A program made the position numbers and the translations under genes. A stretch of DNA of 64,000 bases from Bacillus sp. FJAT-26390 (GTDB lineage Bacteria > Bacillota > Bacilli > Paenibacillales > Paenibacillaceae), in NCBI RefSeq assembly GCF_001682865.1, contig NZ_MAQX01000032.1, positions 676,888-740,887 of the forward strand. The letters run 5' to 3'. Below are positions 1 through 7,942 of this stretch, in pieces. The notes beneath the pieces were generated by a model. That model worked only from the letters and a program-made list of their open reading frames with translations. It searched no databases and was not told the origin of the DNA. Position 1 is the first letter of the stretch. Each line of letters begins with the position of its first letter.

Positions 1-1728
1 CATAATTAAAATAAGAAGCGTAATGAGTCCGAAAACAACGAGCGTATCCTGCTTGTTCATCGCCCTGACGTCTACCTGCTCAGCCGTTTGGCCGGCGAAT
101 TGCAGCGACTGCTGCGCCGGATCGAAGCCGCTGGCACGAAGCAAGGATTCGCTCTCCTTTTGCCAGTGCTCCACAACATCCAATGCTTCTTGATCATAGG
201 GATTTGTTTTCAAAATTAACTGCAGCCGCACCGAATGCTTATCTACCGACAATGCATCGGAAGGAACAGCATCAACCTTGGTCATATCCGGGCTTACGGA
301 TGCGACATCGCCTTGCTTTAGCATTTCCTCGGTTAACGAGCGCAGCTTATTGCCAAATGAAGCATCCGATTCAATATCCTTCGCGTTGTTCACCAGCAGC
401 GTGACGGGAGCAAGCTCGCCTGGCGGATAGTGCTGCTCCAGCAGCTCGAATCCTTGGCGGGAGCCCAGCTTCTCCGGAAATGATTTCATCAGATTAAAGG
501 AGAAGCTAACTCCAACGCTGTTGATTGCAGCAAGCAGCAGCAGAACAAGCAAAATGCCCGCAACACGCTTTGGCTTGGTCGTAACGAAATCGCCGATTTT
601 TGTCCACAGGCGGTTGCGTTTGTGCTTGCTAGCTGGCAGCGGCTGCGCTTTCGGCACGAACGGCCAAAATGCCTTGCGGCCTAGCAGCGCGAACACCGCA
701 GGGACAAGCGTTAGTCCCGCCAGCAAAATAACGGCAACTGCCATCGCAAACACCGGCGCAAACCCGCGGTACGGCTGGAACGTAGCGGCGAACAACGCCA
801 GCATCGCAAGCAGCACCGTTCCTCCGCTGAAGAGGATCGGCTCGGAGACATGCTTCATCGCGGATTCCATCGCCGTATATTTGCTCTGCGTCCCCAACAG
901 CTCCTCGCGATAACGAGAAAATACGAATAAACAATAATCGGTAATAACGGCGAATAATAAAATCATCATAATCGATAGCGATTGCTTATCAATGAGGAAC
1001 AAGCCTGCTTTGCCCGCAAGCCCAATCAAGCGGTCTACGACGGCATATACAAGTCCTGCCGCCGCAAGCGGAATAATGGCAAGCAGCGGCGACCGGTAGA
1101 TCGCAACGAGCAAAATAAGAATAAGCACGACCGTAGCAAGCATTAATACGATGTCGGCATTGCGAAAGAGCGTGAGCGTATCAGCGGAGATCGCCGCTGG
1201 ACCCGTTAGCTCAAGCTGGACATCCGCAGCGCCGGTAAGCTTCCATTTGTCTCTGATCGCATCGAGATCAGCCAGCACTTGATCCGATTCCGTATGCTCC
1301 TTAAGCGTAACAGGAAGCAGCAGCGTCGTATGATCTTCGGATAGCAGCTTCTCCTGCGCAGGGGCAGGCATTTTATGAAATGGCATCGCTTTGTCTATAT
1401 TAGCCGGCTTCGAATCCGAAGAAAGCCATTCGCTAAGCCCCGATATGCTACTCAGCTGCTCGGCTGTTAGCGTCTGTTTATTATGGAAAACGAGCAGCGC
1501 CGGCAGCCCTTCCGCTGAAGGGAATTGCTCATCCACGAGGCGCTGCGCCTGCTGTGCCGGATTATTGCCGCTGGCACTGCCCTCGCCTGCGCTCACTCCG
1601 TATTCCTTCGCACCTGGAGCGGCAAAGCTAAGCGCTACAGCAAGCAGCACCCAGCACAACAAGCTTATTTTGGCCCCCCGCGGGCTGCACACGTATTGAA
1701 TCACCTTTTGCAATGGCCTAATGTTCAT
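1..1728 (-). CDS. MMPL/RND-family transporter, 3' part missing at window edge
   Basis: This is a membrane exporter of the MMPL branch of the RND superfamily, usually moving lipids, drugs or peptides with the proton gradient. Reading the minus strand gives an uninterrupted frame: a signal-like first membrane segment (about residues 15-30), a large extracytoplasmic loop, a block of four to five membrane helices around residues 185-350 with the MMPL-typical motif ITDYCLFVFSRYREEL, and a second loop that runs off the window. I chose the ATG at 1728 because AGGAGG lies 8 bases upstream; an in-frame ATG at 1734 is too close to that site. It lies 71 bases after the sensor-kinase stop, so it is probably the target of the two-component system upstream. 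The substrate is unknown. Confidence 0.88.
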   Translation of the reverse strand, partial: MNIRPLQKVIQYVCSPRGAKISLLCWVLLAVALSFAAPGAKEYGVSAGEGSASGNNPAQQAQRLVDEQFPSAEGLPALLVFHNKQTLTAEQLSSISGLSEWLSSDSKPANIDKAMPFHKMPAPAQEKLLSEDHTTLLLPVTLKEHTESDQVLADLDAIRDKWKLTGAADVQLELTGPAAISADTLTLFRNADIVLMLATVVLILILLVAIYRSPLLAIIPLAAAGLVYAVVDRLIGLAGKAGLFLIDKQSLSIMMILLFAVITDYCLFVFSRYREELLGTQSKYTAMESAMKHVSEPILFSGGTVLLAMLALFAATFQPYRGFAPVFAMAVAVILLAGLTLVPAVFALLGRKAFWPFVPKAQPLPASKHKRNRLWTKIGDFVTTKPKRVAGILLVLLLLAAINSVGVSFSFNLMKSFPEKLGSRQGFELLEQHYPPGELAPVTLLVNNAKDIESDASFGNKLRSLTEEMLKQGDVASVSPDMTKVDAVPSDALSVDKHSVRLQLILKTNPYDQEALDVVEHWQKESESLLRASGFDPAQQSLQFAGQTAEQVDVRAMNKQDTLVVFGLITLLILIM

Positions 1729-1799
1729 GTTCATGTCCTCCTATTCTGTCCTTCTCCTGCATTATCGAATAGGAACATGAACGAATGATGAACGGAACA

Positions 1800-3176
1800 T
1801 TACAAACGCGGAAGCGTGACCGTAACAGTCGTGCCGGCAGCAGGCTGGCTTTGGACGTGAATCGCGCCTTGATGAAGGGCAACTAATTTATGAACGATGG
1901 AGAGCCCAAGGCCGCTGCCTGCCGAAGAACGGCCGCGGGCCTTGTCCGCTTTATAGAAGCGGTCAAATATATGCGGGAGGTCCTCCTCCGCTATTCCAAT
2001 GCCCGAATCGCGTATCTCGACCGTAATCGCATCCGAATCCGTTAAAGTAATGCCAATCGATTGTCCCGGCTTGGAAAATTTGATGCTATTTACGATCAGG
2101 TTCAGCCATACCTCGTGGAGGAGCTGATGATCGGCATGTATAGTCGTGTCAGGCAAGTCAAGCTCCCATTGCAGCTCCTTCTCCATCCACTGCCATTCGA
2201 GCGTAATTAAAATATGGCGAATCTGCTCATCCAACCGAAAGGTCGTCTTATTCAGCGGCTTATTTTCCTTATCCAGCGCGGCTAACGTTAGAAGCTGCTT
2301 GCTCATAGCCGATAGACGCTTGCTTTCTTTCTCGATGATCGTCAAATAACTCTCCGTCTGCTCCGCCGTCGTCTCCTTATCAAGCACCGCCCGAGCCAGC
2401 CCCTGAATCGAGGTAAGCGGCGTTTGGAACTCATGCGAGACGTTGGAGACAAACTCCTGCCGCATCTGGTCAAGCTGCTTGATCTCACGTGTCATGACCG
2501 AGAAGTTGCGCGCTAATTCGCCGATTTCATCCTTTCGGGACAGCTGAAGCCCCGCGTCAAAATCACCGGCTACGATTTGTTTTGTCGCTTTCGTCAGATC
2601 ATTTACCGGCCTCACGATGAGCCGCGACAATATAACGATAAGCACCAAGCTGATCATGAAGGTGAGGCCGATTAATATCGCGGCAATAATGCGAATTTCC
2701 CCAATCTGCTGCTGCAGGTCAGGCCGGATAAACAACGCTGCCATGCCCTCCTTCGTCTCGATGGGCAGGCCTGCCGTGTTCAGCAAACTATTTTTAAAAT
2801 AAGAGAACAGCTGCAGCCGGTCCTTCCGCTCCTCCATGCCGCGGTAAATAGCGCCGCCTATTACAGCTTGGATTTGCTGCTCCGTCAGCTTCCCATGCTT
2901 AAAGGGCGAGCCGTATGCTTGTCCCTGATTATCCGCGCGAGCCAAATAGATTTGAAAGCCAAGCGCCGCGATATGCGTCAAATAAGCGTTCAGATCCATT
3001 TGCGGATTTTGCTCATACTGGACCTTAATATTTTGCGCGATATCGATCATTTTTTGTTCGTTGCTGCTTTGCTGGTTATTTTGATAATACAGTCCGGTTA
3101 ACATCAGCCCCAGAATGCCGCTGATCATAGCGACCATGACAAACGTGAACACAATTCGCACATATAAGGATTTCAT
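1800..3176 (-). CDS. Sensor histidine kinase (OmpR-partner type)
   Basis: Membrane sensor kinase of 458 aa. It has a TM helix at about 8-30, an extracytoplasmic sensing region of about 130 residues, a second TM at 163-185, a HAMP linker, a HisKA box with phospho-acceptor H248 in NVSHEFQTPL, and a C-terminal HATPase with N, G1 (DSGIGIAEED) and G2 (GSGLGLSI) boxes. The HEFQTPL form, with F instead of the usual L, is tolerated in the family. Its start overlaps the response-regulator stop by 4 bases (ATGA), so the pair is translationally coupled. An MMPL exporter follows 71 bases downstream, suggesting the pair senses an envelope-active compound and induces its export. The signal cannot be read from sequence. 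Confidence 0.93.
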   Translation of the reverse strand: MKSLYVRIVFTFVMVAMISGILGLMLTGLYYQNNQQSSNEQKMIDIAQNIKVQYEQNPQMDLNAYLTHIAALGFQIYLARADNQGQAYGSPFKHGKLTEQQIQAVIGGAIYRGMEERKDRLQLFSYFKNSLLNTAGLPIETKEGMAALFIRPDLQQQIGEIRIIAAILIGLTFMISLVLIVILSRLIVRPVNDLTKATKQIVAGDFDAGLQLSRKDEIGELARNFSVMTREIKQLDQMRQEFVSNVSHEFQTPLTSIQGLARAVLDKETTAEQTESYLTIIEKESKRLSAMSKQLLTLAALDKENKPLNKTTFRLDEQIRHILITLEWQWMEKELQWELDLPDTTIHADHQLLHEVWLNLIVNSIKFSKPGQSIGITLTDSDAITVEIRDSGIGIAEEDLPHIFDRFYKADKARGRSSAGSGLGLSIVHKLVALHQGAIHVQSQPAAGTTVTVTLPRL

Positions 3177-3853
3177 CCCTCGCGCACCTCCAGCTTATAG
3201 CCAAGCCCGCGAATAGTCGTTATTGAAAAATCTTCCTGGTTATCCGCGAAGCGCTCACGCAGCCGTTTGATATGCACATCGACTGTCCGGCTATCGCCCT
3301 TGAAGTCCGCGCTCCAAATGAGCTGAATCAGCTGCTCTCTCGTATAAATGCGCCCCGGATGGCTCGCGAGCTGCGACAGCAGCTCAAATTCCCGCAGCGG
3401 CAGCGTAATCAACTCATCGCCTACTTTGATTTCATAGCCTTTGCGGTCGATCGATACATGTCCAAGCCGAATGACCTCAGACGACACAAGGCGATAACGG
3501 CGCAGCAAAGCCTTCATTCGGAACAACAGCTCCTTCGGATCAAACGGCTTCGTCAAATAATCGTCGGTCCCGGAATCAAAGCCCTGCTCCTTATCCTCCA
3601 TCTCCGCTTTTGCCGTGAGCATAATGACCGGGATGTCATAATGCTCTCTTATTTCGCGGCATAGCTCAAATCCGTTCATGCCCGGCATCATAATATCCAC
3701 GACAGCAAGATGAACCTGCTCATTCTCAAGCAGACGGGAGGCAGCTTGTCCATTTTCAGCCTCAAGCACGACATACCCGTCCTTCCCCAATACAAATCGA
3801 AGCAGTTCTCGAATCGATGGATCGTCATCAACAATTAATACATGCATTCTCAT
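3173..3853 (-). CDS. OmpR/PhoB-family response regulator
   Basis: DNA-binding response regulator of 226 aa. The N-terminal receiver has the acidic pair D10-D11, phospho-acceptor D53 in VVDIMMPGMNG, T80 and K102. The C-terminal half is a winged-helix trans_reg_C domain ending in the typical TIRGLGYKL wing. It is the first gene of a three-gene minus-strand run (regulator, kinase, MMPL transporter). The translated start is MRMHVLIVDDD; the second ATG (codon 3) is also possible. It presumably activates the downstream exporter. Regulator, kinase and MMPL pump together is a common drug-response arrangement in Bacillota, but no target site could be recognised here. Confidence 0.95.
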   Translation of the reverse strand: MRMHVLIVDDDPSIRELLRFVLGKDGYVVLEAENGQAASRLLENEQVHLAVVDIMMPGMNGFELCREIREHYDIPVIMLTAKAEMEDKEQGFDSGTDDYLTKPFDPKELLFRMKALLRRYRLVSSEVIRLGHVSIDRKGYEIKVGDELITLPLREFELLSQLASHPGRIYTREQLIQLIWSADFKGDSRTVDVHIKRLRERFADNQEDFSITTIRGLGYKLEVREG

Positions 3854-3877
3854 TGGATGGCTCCAGTCCTGTTATTG

Positions 3878-3929
3878 ATAAAAGAAACACCGGTAAGCGC
3901 AAGCGGATACGCTCTCGTTACGGGTGCTT
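3878..3929 (-). terminator. Rho-independent terminator after tgl
   Basis: On the minus strand a 12-bp stem (AAGCACCCGTAA with TTACCGGTGTTT, one wobble and one mismatch) with a small inner hairpin is followed by TTTCTTTTAT. It separates tgl from the two-component operon. Confidence 0.7.
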
Positions 3930-3969
3930 CTGCGCTGATGCTTATTATTAAAGCATAATCTTTATTTAT

Positions 3970-4788
3970 TTATAAATAAAGGTAGCCGCCGCCGACAGTC
4001 CCAACGATCGGGTATTCCCGTTCCTCTCCAGCCGCGTCCCACCAAGCATCCCTCACGGAAAGGCCGCGCAAATACTCGAAATCCGGCGTAACGACCAAAT
4101 CCTGCAAATAGGCCGATATCGTGCTGCCATCCTTACGCATACGATTCAGGGAAGCTATAATATCCTGTCCCGATTCAATGCCAATGCCATGCCCAAAATA
4201 CAAATTGTCATCCAGCATGACGACGTTCTCGCCTTGCCATTCCGGCGTTTCCGGGTCATGCTCCGGATTTTTGAAATAAAGCACATCGCCGGGATAAGCT
4301 TCATTTTTATTATAAGTAGTAACTAATCGCAAATCGCGGTCATACTGCCAATCCCGAAGAAACAGGTTTTGAAAATACGTATTAAACACCGCTTCGCCGA
4401 CGGTATCGAGCACCGCCTTGTACAATATAATGATGATTGCGCCCGCGCATTCAAATCCGTATAGATGCCCATTTTCGAAAATATCGTTTATTCCCACCGA
4501 AGGCAGTACGCCTCCATTAAGCTGAAAGCCGCCGTTTTCCGTCCGCGTCCAGTACTGTTCATTGCACTTAGAGCCTGCAAAAGTCGCAAAGTTCGCTCCG
4601 CCTGCATAGAGCGCTTTGGCCGCTTCTACGATGTGGGTGCGCATTTTCAGCTCAAACTCCAATGCATCGACAGACGGATAGCGATAAACGACCTGACTTT
4701 TCTGCTTGGCTTGCAGTATTCTTCTCTCCAGCTCTGTCAGCGTAAGCGGATTAAGTGAAAACGTAGGACTGCCCGAAACAAGTATCAC
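3970..4788 (-). CDS. tgl: Protein-glutamine gamma-glutamyltransferase (spore coat transglutaminase)
   Basis: Crosslinks spore coat proteins by forming isopeptide bonds between glutamine and lysine side chains. The 272-aa protein aligns with Bacillus subtilis Tgl (245 aa, from memory) over its length: the region FECAGAIII holds the catalytic C114 next to E113, and the block EWQGENV places the second conserved acid at E187, all in the expected order. The extra length is near the N-terminus (TLTELERRILQAKQK) and the C-terminus. It is monocistronic, flanked by its own terminator and by the divergent ABC gene. Expression is expected late in the mother cell, but no sigma-K promoter was confirmed. 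There is no signal peptide, as expected for a mother-cell protein. Confidence 0.92.
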   Translation of the reverse strand: MILVSGSPTFSLNPLTLTELERRILQAKQKSQVVYRYPSVDALEFELKMRTHIVEAAKALYAGGANFATFAGSKCNEQYWTRTENGGFQLNGGVLPSVGINDIFENGHLYGFECAGAIIIILYKAVLDTVGEAVFNTYFQNLFLRDWQYDRDLRLVTTYNKNEAYPGDVLYFKNPEHDPETPEWQGENVVMLDDNLYFGHGIGIESGQDIIASLNRMRKDGSTISAYLQDLVVTPDFEYLRGLSVRDAWWDAAGEEREYPIVGTVGGGYLYL

Positions 4789-4912
4789 TGTCGTTCTCCT
4801 CCCATTATTCGATATTCCATTAGGTTATTGTACGTACGAAAAATTTTTTTGTGAGCAGTGATTGGGCAAAAGCCTGTCCTTTTGCAGCACGCCGCCTTAT
4901 CTGCAAACCATC

Positions 4913-4941
4913 TTCTGTTCATGGTCCTGCCATGGTATAAT
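4913..4941 (+). promoter_or_regulatory. Probable sigma-A promoter of the ABC-cNMP gene with spacer inverted repeat
   Basis: A consensus TATAAT at 4936-4941 is preceded at 17 bp by a poor -35 (TTCTGT, 4913-4918). The spacer contains the inverted repeat CATGG-N5-CCATG (4920-4934), placed as an operator or activator site would be. Strong -10 plus weak -35 suggests activation. Confidence 0.5.
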
Positions 4942-4985
4942 TTGTCGATATCCCCCATAATTGCTCAGAAGGAGCCCATAACGAT

Positions 4986-7145
4986 ATGGTTTTTACCGTC
5001 TTGAAGCATTTAATCGGCTATTTGCGCGCTTATAAGCCGCTGGCTGCCTTTTTCCTACTCATGCTGGCTCTTGATCTCGCTTTTATATCATTAGCTCCGC
5101 TCAGCTTTAAACTGCTCATCGACAAAGCCATCGTGCCTGAGGATATGGACGCCTTTTTCCTTATCTTAATCGTCCTCGCCGTAAGCGGCGTAATTTGCCT
5201 TAGCGCCGGCGTATTGAGCGACTATGCGCTCGCCAAGCTGACTGCGCGCGTGCAAAGGGATCTGCGGATGAGGTTGTTCGAGCATATGCAGCAGGTCAAT
5301 ATCGGCTTCTTCCAGCAAACGCGCTCAAGCGAGCTTCTCTCCTATTTCTCCGTTGATCTCCCTGCTATCGAAAGAGCAATGAATGTCCTTTTGACTATTG
5401 GTCTCCAATCGTTAGCCGTTGTCACGATCAGTACCGCCGTCTTAATCTATTTGCAGTGGAGCATGGCGCTTGCCATTTTGCTTGGCGCCGTCGTTATTTT
5501 TGCCGGACCTTATTTGCTGGGCAGCCGAGCGCAGGCGATCAACGCCAGCCACAAGGAACAGTTGGACCATATGACCGGCGATGTGCAGGAAAATATTAAA
5601 GCGCAAAAGGTCATCAAAGGCTATAACCTGCAGCAAGCGATGAAAGATAAATTTGCCGACAGGATGCAAGCGATGTTTCTCATTCATTACCGTAAAAATG
5701 TAATAAACGCGCAGCTGGAGAGAATTCCGATGGTCAGCCTGCTGCTCGTCAACCTGTCGATTATCGCATTCGGCTCTTATCTGGCGCTTCGCGGATATAT
5801 TTCACTGGGCTCTTTGGTTGCCTTCTTCACCATGTATACTTCAATGGGCAATTCGGTCTTCAACCTTACCTTTACGATACCGACCCTAACCGACGCTTCG
5901 GTCAGCATTGAGAGAATGGACAAGCTGCTGCTGGCGCCCAAAGAAGCGACAGGAAACATGCCTTTGACAAGCGAGCAGAACAAGCAGCCGGGCATCAGGT
6001 TCTCTGGCGTGTCGTTCCGCTATAACGAGGAGCAGGAAGCTTTGAAAAACATCGATCTTCATATCGCGCCCTGCACCACCGCCGCATTCGTAGGCTCCAG
6101 CGGCTCCGGCAAAAGCACGCTCGTCCAGCTTGTGTTAGGCTTCTACGAGCCGACGGCCGGCCAATTGGAAATCAACGGCCATCCGATGCAGGACATTAGC
6201 CGCAGCTCCTTCCGTGAGCGGCTTGGCGTCGTCTTTCAGGAAAACTTCCTCTTTCGCGGAACGATTCTTGAGAACATTCGCTTCAGCAAGCCGGAAGCAA
6301 CCAAGGAAGAAGTGATGGAGGCCGCCAAGAAAGCGGAAATTCATGTTTTCATCATGACTCTCCCAAGCGGCTATGACACCGAGGTATTGGACGAAGGCTC
6401 AAACTTTTCCGGCGGGCAGCGGCAGCGGTTAGCAATCGCACGCGCCATCCTTAAAAATCCGCAAATCTTATTGCTCGACGAAGCAACCTCTGCCCTTGAT
6501 CCAATATCCGAGGCATCCATTAATCGTACGTTTAAGGAGCTTTCTCGCAATCGGACGGTCATTACGGTTACTCATCGCTTGTCCTCCATTACCGGAGCGG
6601 ATCGTATTTTTGTATTTGATAAGGGCGAGCTTGTCGATAGCGGCACTCATCAGCGTATGCTTGAGAGCGGCGGCTATTATAAGGAGCTATGGGATAAACA
6701 AAACGGCATGCAGGTATCGGGTAGCGGACAGGAAGCGGATATTGACGAGGAAAGGCTTGCGAAGCTTCCGTTCTTTCAAGGGGTGGATACTGGCATTCTG
6801 GAGGAGATTCGCAGCCTGTTTAATACGGAAACGTTTGCCGCTGGCCAGCCCATTATTCATGCGGGCGAACAAGGGGAGAAATTTTATTTAATTGCTCGCG
6901 GCCGAGTGGAGGTATCGCGCCGGAATGCCCAGGCTGAGGACGGCAAGCAGCGGCTTGCTATTTTGGAGGACGGCGATCATTTTGGGGAAATCGCGCTGCT
7001 TAACAACGTCCCTCGTACCGCCGATGTAACGGCTATTACATCTTGCGTCTTTCTTACCCTGCAGCGGAAAGGGCTGCATTACGTCCTCTCTAAGCATCCA
7101 GAAATGAATGTGCGCGTAAGACAAACGCTGAAAGAACGTAAATAG
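4986..7145 (+). CDS. ABC exporter (TMD-NBD) fused to a C-terminal cyclic-nucleotide-binding domain
   Basis: A 719-aa half-transporter that should dimerise to export an unknown substrate. Residues 1-310 form a six-helix ABC membrane domain. The NBD follows, with Walker A GSSGSGKST at 370-378, the signature FSGGQRQR at about 474-481 and Walker B LLLDEATSALDP near 494. Residues about 597-712 form a cNMP-binding/CAP-effector fold (FYLIARGRVEVSRR, DGDHFGEIALLNNVPRTADVTA) with the glycine and phosphate-cassette pattern GEIALL..PRTADV. That domain is additional to the usual 580-600 aa exporter and suggests nucleotide gating. AAGGAG lies upstream of the ATG. It stands alone between a promoter and a strong terminator. 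Similar fusions exist in Bacillota; the ligand is not known to me. Confidence 0.92.
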   Translation: MVFTVLKHLIGYLRAYKPLAAFFLLMLALDLAFISLAPLSFKLLIDKAIVPEDMDAFFLILIVLAVSGVICLSAGVLSDYALAKLTARVQRDLRMRLFEHMQQVNIGFFQQTRSSELLSYFSVDLPAIERAMNVLLTIGLQSLAVVTISTAVLIYLQWSMALAILLGAVVIFAGPYLLGSRAQAINASHKEQLDHMTGDVQENIKAQKVIKGYNLQQAMKDKFADRMQAMFLIHYRKNVINAQLERIPMVSLLLVNLSIIAFGSYLALRGYISLGSLVAFFTMYTSMGNSVFNLTFTIPTLTDASVSIERMDKLLLAPKEATGNMPLTSEQNKQPGIRFSGVSFRYNEEQEALKNIDLHIAPCTTAAFVGSSGSGKSTLVQLVLGFYEPTAGQLEINGHPMQDISRSSFRERLGVVFQENFLFRGTILENIRFSKPEATKEEVMEAAKKAEIHVFIMTLPSGYDTEVLDEGSNFSGGQRQRLAIARAILKNPQILLLDEATSALDPISEASINRTFKELSRNRTVITVTHRLSSITGADRIFVFDKGELVDSGTHQRMLESGGYYKELWDKQNGMQVSGSGQEADIDEERLAKLPFFQGVDTGILEEIRSLFNTETFAAGQPIIHAGEQGEKFYLIARGRVEVSRRNAQAEDGKQRLAILEDGDHFGEIALLNNVPRTADVTAITSCVFLTLQRKGLHYVLSKHPEMNVRVRQTLKERK

Positions 7146-7174
7146 AAGAACTCATTCCTACACAACTACATGGG

Positions 7175-7220
7175 GGGGCTGTCTCTTTGGTCGTTTCTGA
7201 CCTTATGAGACAGCCCCTTT
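7175..7220 (+). terminator. Rho-independent terminator after the ABC exporter gene
   Basis: A perfect 11-bp stem, GGGGCTGTCTC with GAGACAGCCCC, has a 21-base loop and is followed by TTT, 30 bases after the ABC stop codon. Confidence 0.8.
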
Positions 7221-7357
7221 CTAGCGGCACAAGTATATGGACTATGCTTCGTTTAAGCGGAATAGAGCTGCTTTCTAGCTCTATTCTCAGCCGGTGGCGG
7301 CTTGGGAGCTCATTTGGCGGGAGAACACAGACACTGTTTCACGCATCCTCTAAAAAC
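7221..7357. other. Intergenic remnant with a perfect 10-bp inverted repeat
   Basis: No coding sequence is supported here; the open frame through it is a chance frame without a ribosome binding site. It contains GAATAGAGCT-N7-AGCTCTATTC at about 7260-7287, a perfect hairpin without a T-tract on either side. Confidence 0.5.
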
Positions 7358-7405
7358 AAAAAAGAACGCTCCCAAAAGGTCCATCCAGACCTTTCGAGAG
7401 CGTTC
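7358..7405 (-). terminator. Rho-independent terminator after the GNAT gene
   Basis: On the minus strand GAACGCTC and GAGCGTTC pair, with an inner GAAAGGTC/GACCTTTT extension, followed by TTTTTT. It lies directly downstream of the acetyltransferase stop. Confidence 0.85.
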
Positions 7406-7428
7406 CTTCTTTGCGTCTAGCGATGAAT

Positions 7429-7812
7429 TTAATTAGGCAATTTCCCTCCGGATGCCCCGGCGCTTCCTGAGCTGTATGAGTCCGAGTATTCATTGCTCGT
7501 CTTCTCCCATACATCCGCATATTCGGGATGCCGCTTGAACTGCGCTAACGCGTAAGTGCACGAAGGGATAATCCGTCTGCCTTTTTCCCTAGCCTCTTCG
7601 ACAACAAAATCTAACAATTGCCGTCCCAAATCGCGGCCGCGATACGCGCCGTCAACGAACGTATGGTCAATAACCCACGTATCCACGTCAACCATCGAGT
7701 ACGTGATCTCTCCGATTGTTCCCTTTGCAGTCGTCAGCAAATAGCTGTTGCCCTGCTTTTTGGCCAAAATTTCCTCTTCTACTGCCCCATACATGTCCTT
7801 GTCTGTACTCAT
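7429..7812 (-). CDS. Small GNAT-family N-acetyltransferase (COG2388/YjdJ type)
   Basis: A single-domain GCN5-related acetyltransferase of 127 aa that uses acetyl-CoA; the acceptor is unknown. The protein is little more than the minimal fold: beta strands GEITYSMVDVDTWVIDHTFV, then the acetyl-CoA loop in the form YRGRDLGRQLLDFVVEEAR and the C-terminal CTYALAQFKRHPEYADVW, typical of the YjdJ/GNAT-CG group. I prefer ATG 7812 (AGGAGG 11 bases upstream) to the in-frame GTG at 7824, which abuts the Shine-Dalgarno with no spacing. The last 20 residues are a Ser/Gly-rich tail. It is transcribed alone with its own terminator. Confidence 0.85.
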   Translation of the reverse strand: MSTDKDMYGAVEEEILAKKQGNSYLLTTAKGTIGEITYSMVDVDTWVIDHTFVDGAYRGRDLGRQLLDFVVEEAREKGRRIIPSCTYALAQFKRHPEYADVWEKTSNEYSDSYSSGSAGASGGKLPN

Positions 7813-7942
7813 TGTCGGTCGCACCTCCTAGAGCGGTGTAGTCGAAGCCCTCATTGGGCTTAACCTGCTTTCTACTAGTCCTTACCCTAATAGACTTGCG
7901 ATGAACCGCCTGTCCATAAGCGTTTCTAATCCATCTAGGAAA

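Noticed and set aside
6496..6891. 131-aa frame inside the ABC gene
   Set aside because: An alternative-frame shadow of a clearly coding region; no family features.
7187..7420. 77-aa plus-strand frame
   Set aside because: It starts inside the ABC terminator and runs through the GNAT terminator, with no ribosome binding site.
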